From: Gloeocapsopsis dulcis
GTDB lineage: Bacteria > Cyanobacteriota > Cyanobacteriia > Cyanobacteriales > Chroococcidiopsidaceae
DNA: 64,000 nt
Assembly (NCBI RefSeq): GCF_032163395.1
Contig: NZ_CP119968.1
Coordinates: 1,597,501-1,661,500, forward strand
Direction: 5' to 3'
Shown here: positions 61,165-64,000 of the stretch, one piece after another
How the letters are laid out: the number at the start of each line of letters is the position of its first letter
How positions within the stretch are numbered: the stretch's first letter is position 1
Notes under the pieces: model-generated
The model's database searches: none
Told to the model about the DNA's origin: nothing
Seen by the model: only the letters and a program-made list of their open reading frames with translations
Position numbers and translations under genes: made by a program

Positions 61165-61320
61165 TTAGTTCAGAATACGGTTGAACTCTGCTTGGATAAT
61201 TTTATAACACTCACACGAAGTTGTTTCTAAGCCCTCTTGGTCAAGGATAGTCATCTTGCCCCGAACGTAGTTGATTAGCCCCGCACGTTGATCGGTTAAG
61301 ACTTCTAACCAAAGGTCTAT
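61165..61320 (-). pseudogene. C-terminal relic of an unknown small protein
   Basis: The minus-strand frame reads DLWLEVLTDQRAGLINYVRG, KMTILDQEGLETTSCECYKI, IQAEFNRILN and then stops at 61165-61167. A stop (TAA) lies just upstream at 61321 and there is no ATG before the internal KMTIL, so the 5' part is missing. The sequence looks protein-like (even composition, amphipathic end). I do not know the parent. The remainder of the gap to 61471 shows nothing further. Confidence 0.35.
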
Positions 61321-61471
61321 TTAAATCTAAATACTTCATGTAATTGAGCTAACATATAAAATAAATATTATGTTAGATAACTAACATACCCGTTTGACTT
61401 TCTACACTCCCCAAGCTTTCTACTCGGCGGAGTTTGTCCTGGCTTGCCAGGGTGAATTATCTAAGTAAGAC

Positions 61472-62095
61472 ATGATTAGCCAATACCAACACAAAATTTT
61501 GGCTCACTTCCCCAATGTTGCGTTTAATGTAGTAGCGATCGCGGCTTCTAAAGGTGGACTAAATGCCATCAGCAACATTGTGTCTGCGTTGCCATCAGAC
61601 TTTCCAGCAGCAATTCTAGTAGTGCAACACTTGTCACCGCTTTACCCCAGCTACATGGCTAAGCTCCTCAGCTACCACACAGCTTTACAGGTTAAGAATG
61701 CAAGTTCAGGGGAACTGTTGCGTCCGAGTAAAGTCTATGTTGCCGTTCCCGATTGGCACCTTATGGTCAACTCAAACGGTAAGGTATATCTCTCAAAAGC
61801 AGCAAAAGTAAACTTTGTCCGCCCCTCGGCGAATCTGTTGTTCCAGTCAGTTGCTAGTAGTTACAAAACACGAGCGATCGGTGTAGTTCTGAGTGGGAGA
61901 GGAACTGATGGCGTGCTGGGGGCGCTGACAATTAAAAAACATGGCGGTACAGTCATTGCCCAGGATGAGGCAAGTTGCGAGTGTTTTGAGATGCCTCAGG
62001 CTACGATTAACACTGGAAAGGTAGATTTTGTTCTTCCTCCCAACGCGATCGCTGCTACTTTAATCAGTCTGGTCATGGCAGAACGAGTAGCATAG
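61472..62095 (+). CDS. Stand-alone CheB-type methylesterase domain protein
   Basis: This is a CheB catalytic domain without the receiver domain found in chemotaxis CheB. The triad is visible: Ser26 in AIAASKGGLNA, His53 in VVQHLSP, Asp146 in LSGRGTDGVLGA. Other family blocks are LLRPSKVYVAVPDWHLMVN and AQDEASCECFEMPQATINTG. CheB removes methyl groups from chemoreceptors; stand-alone forms in cyanobacteria often accompany sensory kinases of the CheB/CheR-fusion type, but no such gene is near here. Length is 207 residues. Confidence 0.93.
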   Translation: MISQYQHKILAHFPNVAFNVVAIAASKGGLNAISNIVSALPSDFPAAILVVQHLSPLYPSYMAKLLSYHTALQVKNASSGELLRPSKVYVAVPDWHLMVNSNGKVYLSKAAKVNFVRPSANLLFQSVASSYKTRAIGVVLSGRGTDGVLGALTIKKHGGTVIAQDEASCECFEMPQATINTGKVDFVLPPNAIAATLISLVMAERVA

Positions 62096-62177
62096 CGATC
62101 GCCAGAAATTAAGAGATGTCAGAGACCAGGAGTCAGGGAATTCCCATACTTAAAAGCAGGGAATTTAATACCTGTTA

Positions 62178-63221
62178 CTACATAGACCCTGCAAATTCTT
62201 GTTGGATCTTGCTCTTGGCAGCTTTGAATTCAGTCGCCATTTGCTCCTTTTGCTCGCTGCTGCAGTTGTTGTCAATCGCCGCAAACATTGTGCTCTCTTC
62301 TTGACGAATGTGGTCGCCAACCGCATCCATTAAATCTTTAACTTTTGATCTAAACTCGTCGGCAGCAGCAGGGTCAATAGACTTAATTTCATCTAGCATC
62401 TGCTTCATTTGAGCTTGTTCGTCGTACAGCTCTTGAGTGTTGTCATCGCCGTAGAACGAGCGTACTCTCGGATAGACGACTTCTTCTTCAGCTTGAGCGT
62501 GTGCTAACAAATCTTTGTAAAGCTGCCCGAAATACTCTTCGAGCTTTTGAGGATCTTTCGTGGCTCCAATTTCGGTGAAGATGGTATTTACCTTGTTATG
62601 ATCCAACTGGATTAGCGTCTGGATATTTATATCCTGTTTATCAGTGTTTTGGGTAATCACACTACCAGCTACACCCGATAAGGCAGCGAGTGCATCTTGC
62701 ACTCGTCCCCAGAGTCCTTGCTTAGCCTCTTGACCAGTCATTTCACGAACACCCACCTGTTCGAGTATCCCCTTGAGTTGTTCCTGGTGAGCGCGACCCT
62801 CGAAGTTGACGGTGTTGAGAGGAGTAATTGCCACTTCAATATCAGCCCCTACTACCTGAGCGGCTTTGTGAATCATAATTCCACTCATCGCTTGACCATG
62901 CTTCATCAGTTCATGGTGCATGAGCTTTTGATAAAACGTAAACTCGTCTCCTGACATCATTTGCTCAAATTGCGGAACAAATGTCTTGGTTGCCGCACTA
63001 GGTTCAGCCTGAATGCCGTATTGAACAATGACAGTGTCTATAATACCTATGTTTTTCTGGTCATCAGAAAGCATATTCTGGAGACGTTCGCGAACATCTT
63101 CGTAAGGGCAGGCATCTATGAGTTTTTGCTCGTTAGAGATAATTAAGTTCTGAAATGCTTTTAGGTCTGCTAATCTTTCACCAATCATCAGCCGCTTTGT
63201 ATCATCTAAAGTTGTAACCAT
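62178..63221 (-). CDS. Hemerythrin HHE-domain protein with N-terminal helical domain
   Basis: The C-terminal half (about 200-330) is a hemerythrin-like four-helix domain with His and Glu ligands in IQLDHNKVNTIF, LLAHAQAEEEVVYPRV and AVGDHIRQEESTMFAAID, likely binding a diiron centre for oxygen or NO sensing or scavenging. The N-terminal half (about 1-165) is helical and ferritin-like (LADLKAFQNLIISNEQKLID, FYQKLMHHELMKHGQAMSG). AAGGAG lies right before the ATG. It lies about 180 bases from the VKOR-like gene on the same strand. Confidence 0.88.
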   Translation of the reverse strand: MVTTLDDTKRLMIGERLADLKAFQNLIISNEQKLIDACPYEDVRERLQNMLSDDQKNIGIIDTVIVQYGIQAEPSAATKTFVPQFEQMMSGDEFTFYQKLMHHELMKHGQAMSGIMIHKAAQVVGADIEVAITPLNTVNFEGRAHQEQLKGILEQVGVREMTGQEAKQGLWGRVQDALAALSGVAGSVITQNTDKQDINIQTLIQLDHNKVNTIFTEIGATKDPQKLEEYFGQLYKDLLAHAQAEEEVVYPRVRSFYGDDNTQELYDEQAQMKQMLDEIKSIDPAAADEFRSKVKDLMDAVGDHIRQEESTMFAAIDNNCSSEQKEQMATEFKAAKSKIQQEFAGSM

Positions 63222-63401
63222 CTTTAATTCTCCTTTATAGAAATAATCTGATTGATAACCGAATCACTGCAGAGATAACGTGCCCGAACACGAACGCCCC
63301 AAATATTCCTCATAAAATTTTCAGTGGCGTTGTTCGCGCCTCACTTCGAGAATGTACTTGAACACAATTACTCTGTGATGAAATGGTATATTAACTAACT
63401 C

Positions 63402-63938
63402 TTACTGCGTGCTACTGCCTTCGGTGTTCTGATCGCGACGTCCGAGCAAAGTGCGAACAGCACTAAGAACTTCGGGTACTGCAAGTACTAACGATGCGAG
63501 TGAGCAAACCGTCGCTACCTGGCAGTACTCACACAACGCTTTGTTCTCGCTCCACTCCTCACGAGCTAACTCAAGAGAAACAGCGTTGTCCAACACAATT
63601 TTAATGCCCATTGCAATTGGTAGCAGTGGATTAACCCGTGCGCGTTCCAGACCGCCAGCAGCAGCCAACCAACCAGTGAGGGCGTAATTAAGCACCATTA
63701 TCGGTCCATCAGGTGAATTGAATCGGCTGTAAGCGTAATTAGATGCGTCAACGCGGTCGGCATCGAAAAGCTGCTGTCCTGGAGGATCAGGCAGGTGACT
63801 GACAATCCCAGTTTGATAGAGTGTAACGAGTTGTCCCATCGAACCGCCGAGCATAGACAATCCAATAATCGCTCGCCGCCGACTCATGTCGGGATTCTTG
63901 CCTTCACGCAGTTCTTGACTTAGTTGTTTTGGTTCCAT
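63402..63938 (-). CDS. VKOR-family-like membrane protein with CxxC motif
   Basis: The product has an N-terminal helix (RRAIIGLSMLGGSMGQLVTL), then PDPPGQQLFDADRVDASNYA, and two further hydrophobic segments, with CEYCQVATVCSLASLVLAVP at about 135-154. The CxxC at the start of the last helix and the overall layout resemble vitamin K epoxide reductase-family proteins, which handle disulfide exchange at membranes. I see only a single CxxC and fewer helices than a classical VKOR, so assignment is tentative. ATG 63938 is preferred over TTG 63947. Confidence 0.65.
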   Translation of the reverse strand: MEPKQLSQELREGKNPDMSRRRAIIGLSMLGGSMGQLVTLYQTGIVSHLPDPPGQQLFDADRVDASNYAYSRFNSPDGPIMVLNYALTGWLAAAGGLERARVNPLLPIAMGIKIVLDNAVSLELAREEWSENKALCEYCQVATVCSLASLVLAVPEVLSAVRTLLGRRDQNTEGSSTQ

Positions 63939-64000
63939 AAAGCTCAATTTCTATAACGTATGCGTTAGGTCACTCGCATGTAGGGACTCCCATCCGTGCG

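Overview
The window is cyanobacterial chromosome. Three things show it: the first gene is the C-terminal part of RpoC2, the split beta'' RNA polymerase subunit of cyanobacteria and plastids; the palindrome GCGATCGC (HIP1) recurs throughout genes and gaps; and lineage-typical families are present (CrtO ketolase, DevBCA-type exporter, Uma2 nucleases, heptamer short repeats). The gene mix suggests an exopolysaccharide-producing unicellular cyanobacterium of the Chroococcidiopsis/Gloeocapsopsis kind; that placement is inference. I saw no rRNA, tRNA, CRISPR or prophage.

Layout. 1-1.6 kb: rpoC2 end and terminator. 1.7-17.1 kb: a cellulose locus, with a minus-strand GH5 cellulase, two unknown envelope proteins, then a plus-strand series: outer-membrane beta-barrel, TPR protein (ATGA-coupled), GH8 cellulase, BcsB, BcsA with a PilZ domain. 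The barrel and TPR proteins look like a BcsC exporter split into two genes. 17.1-31.6 kb: mostly ordinary metabolism: HtrA-type protease, two orphan sugar-ABC permeases, YebC, UbiH-like hydroxylase, DUF72, AraC regulator, Pcs60/AAE3-like acyl-CoA ligase, ketopantoate reductase family, gamma-glutamyltransferase, EcsC-like protein.

31.7-33.6 kb: an IS200/IS605 element with divergent tnpA and tnpB; the TnpB lacks the usual zinc ribbon. 33.7-36.6 kb: GH57 glucan branching-type enzyme and an orphan SsuA/TauA-like binding lipoprotein. 37.0-41.6 kb: TetR regulator, DevB, GNAT acetyltransferase, DevC, DevA, with two matching palindromes that look like TetR operators. 41.7-51.6 kb: a decaying stretch with a CrtI-like desaturase, a complete IS6 element that cuts a multi-PAS sensor, an SDR, a Crp/Fnr regulator with a PAS-like relic upstream, and a heme-oxygenase-like redox enzyme pseudogene with an internal deletion.

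51.6-64 kb: BaeRF (eRF1-like) protein, DUF4383 protein, CrtO, two adjacent fusion enzymes (glycosyltransferase-UDP-galactopyranose mutase and GH1-RmlD), stand-alone CheB methylesterase, hemerythrin-domain protein and a VKOR-like protein. Several dispersed short repeats recur. One hairpin family has three copies, each downstream of genes or relics that face each other.
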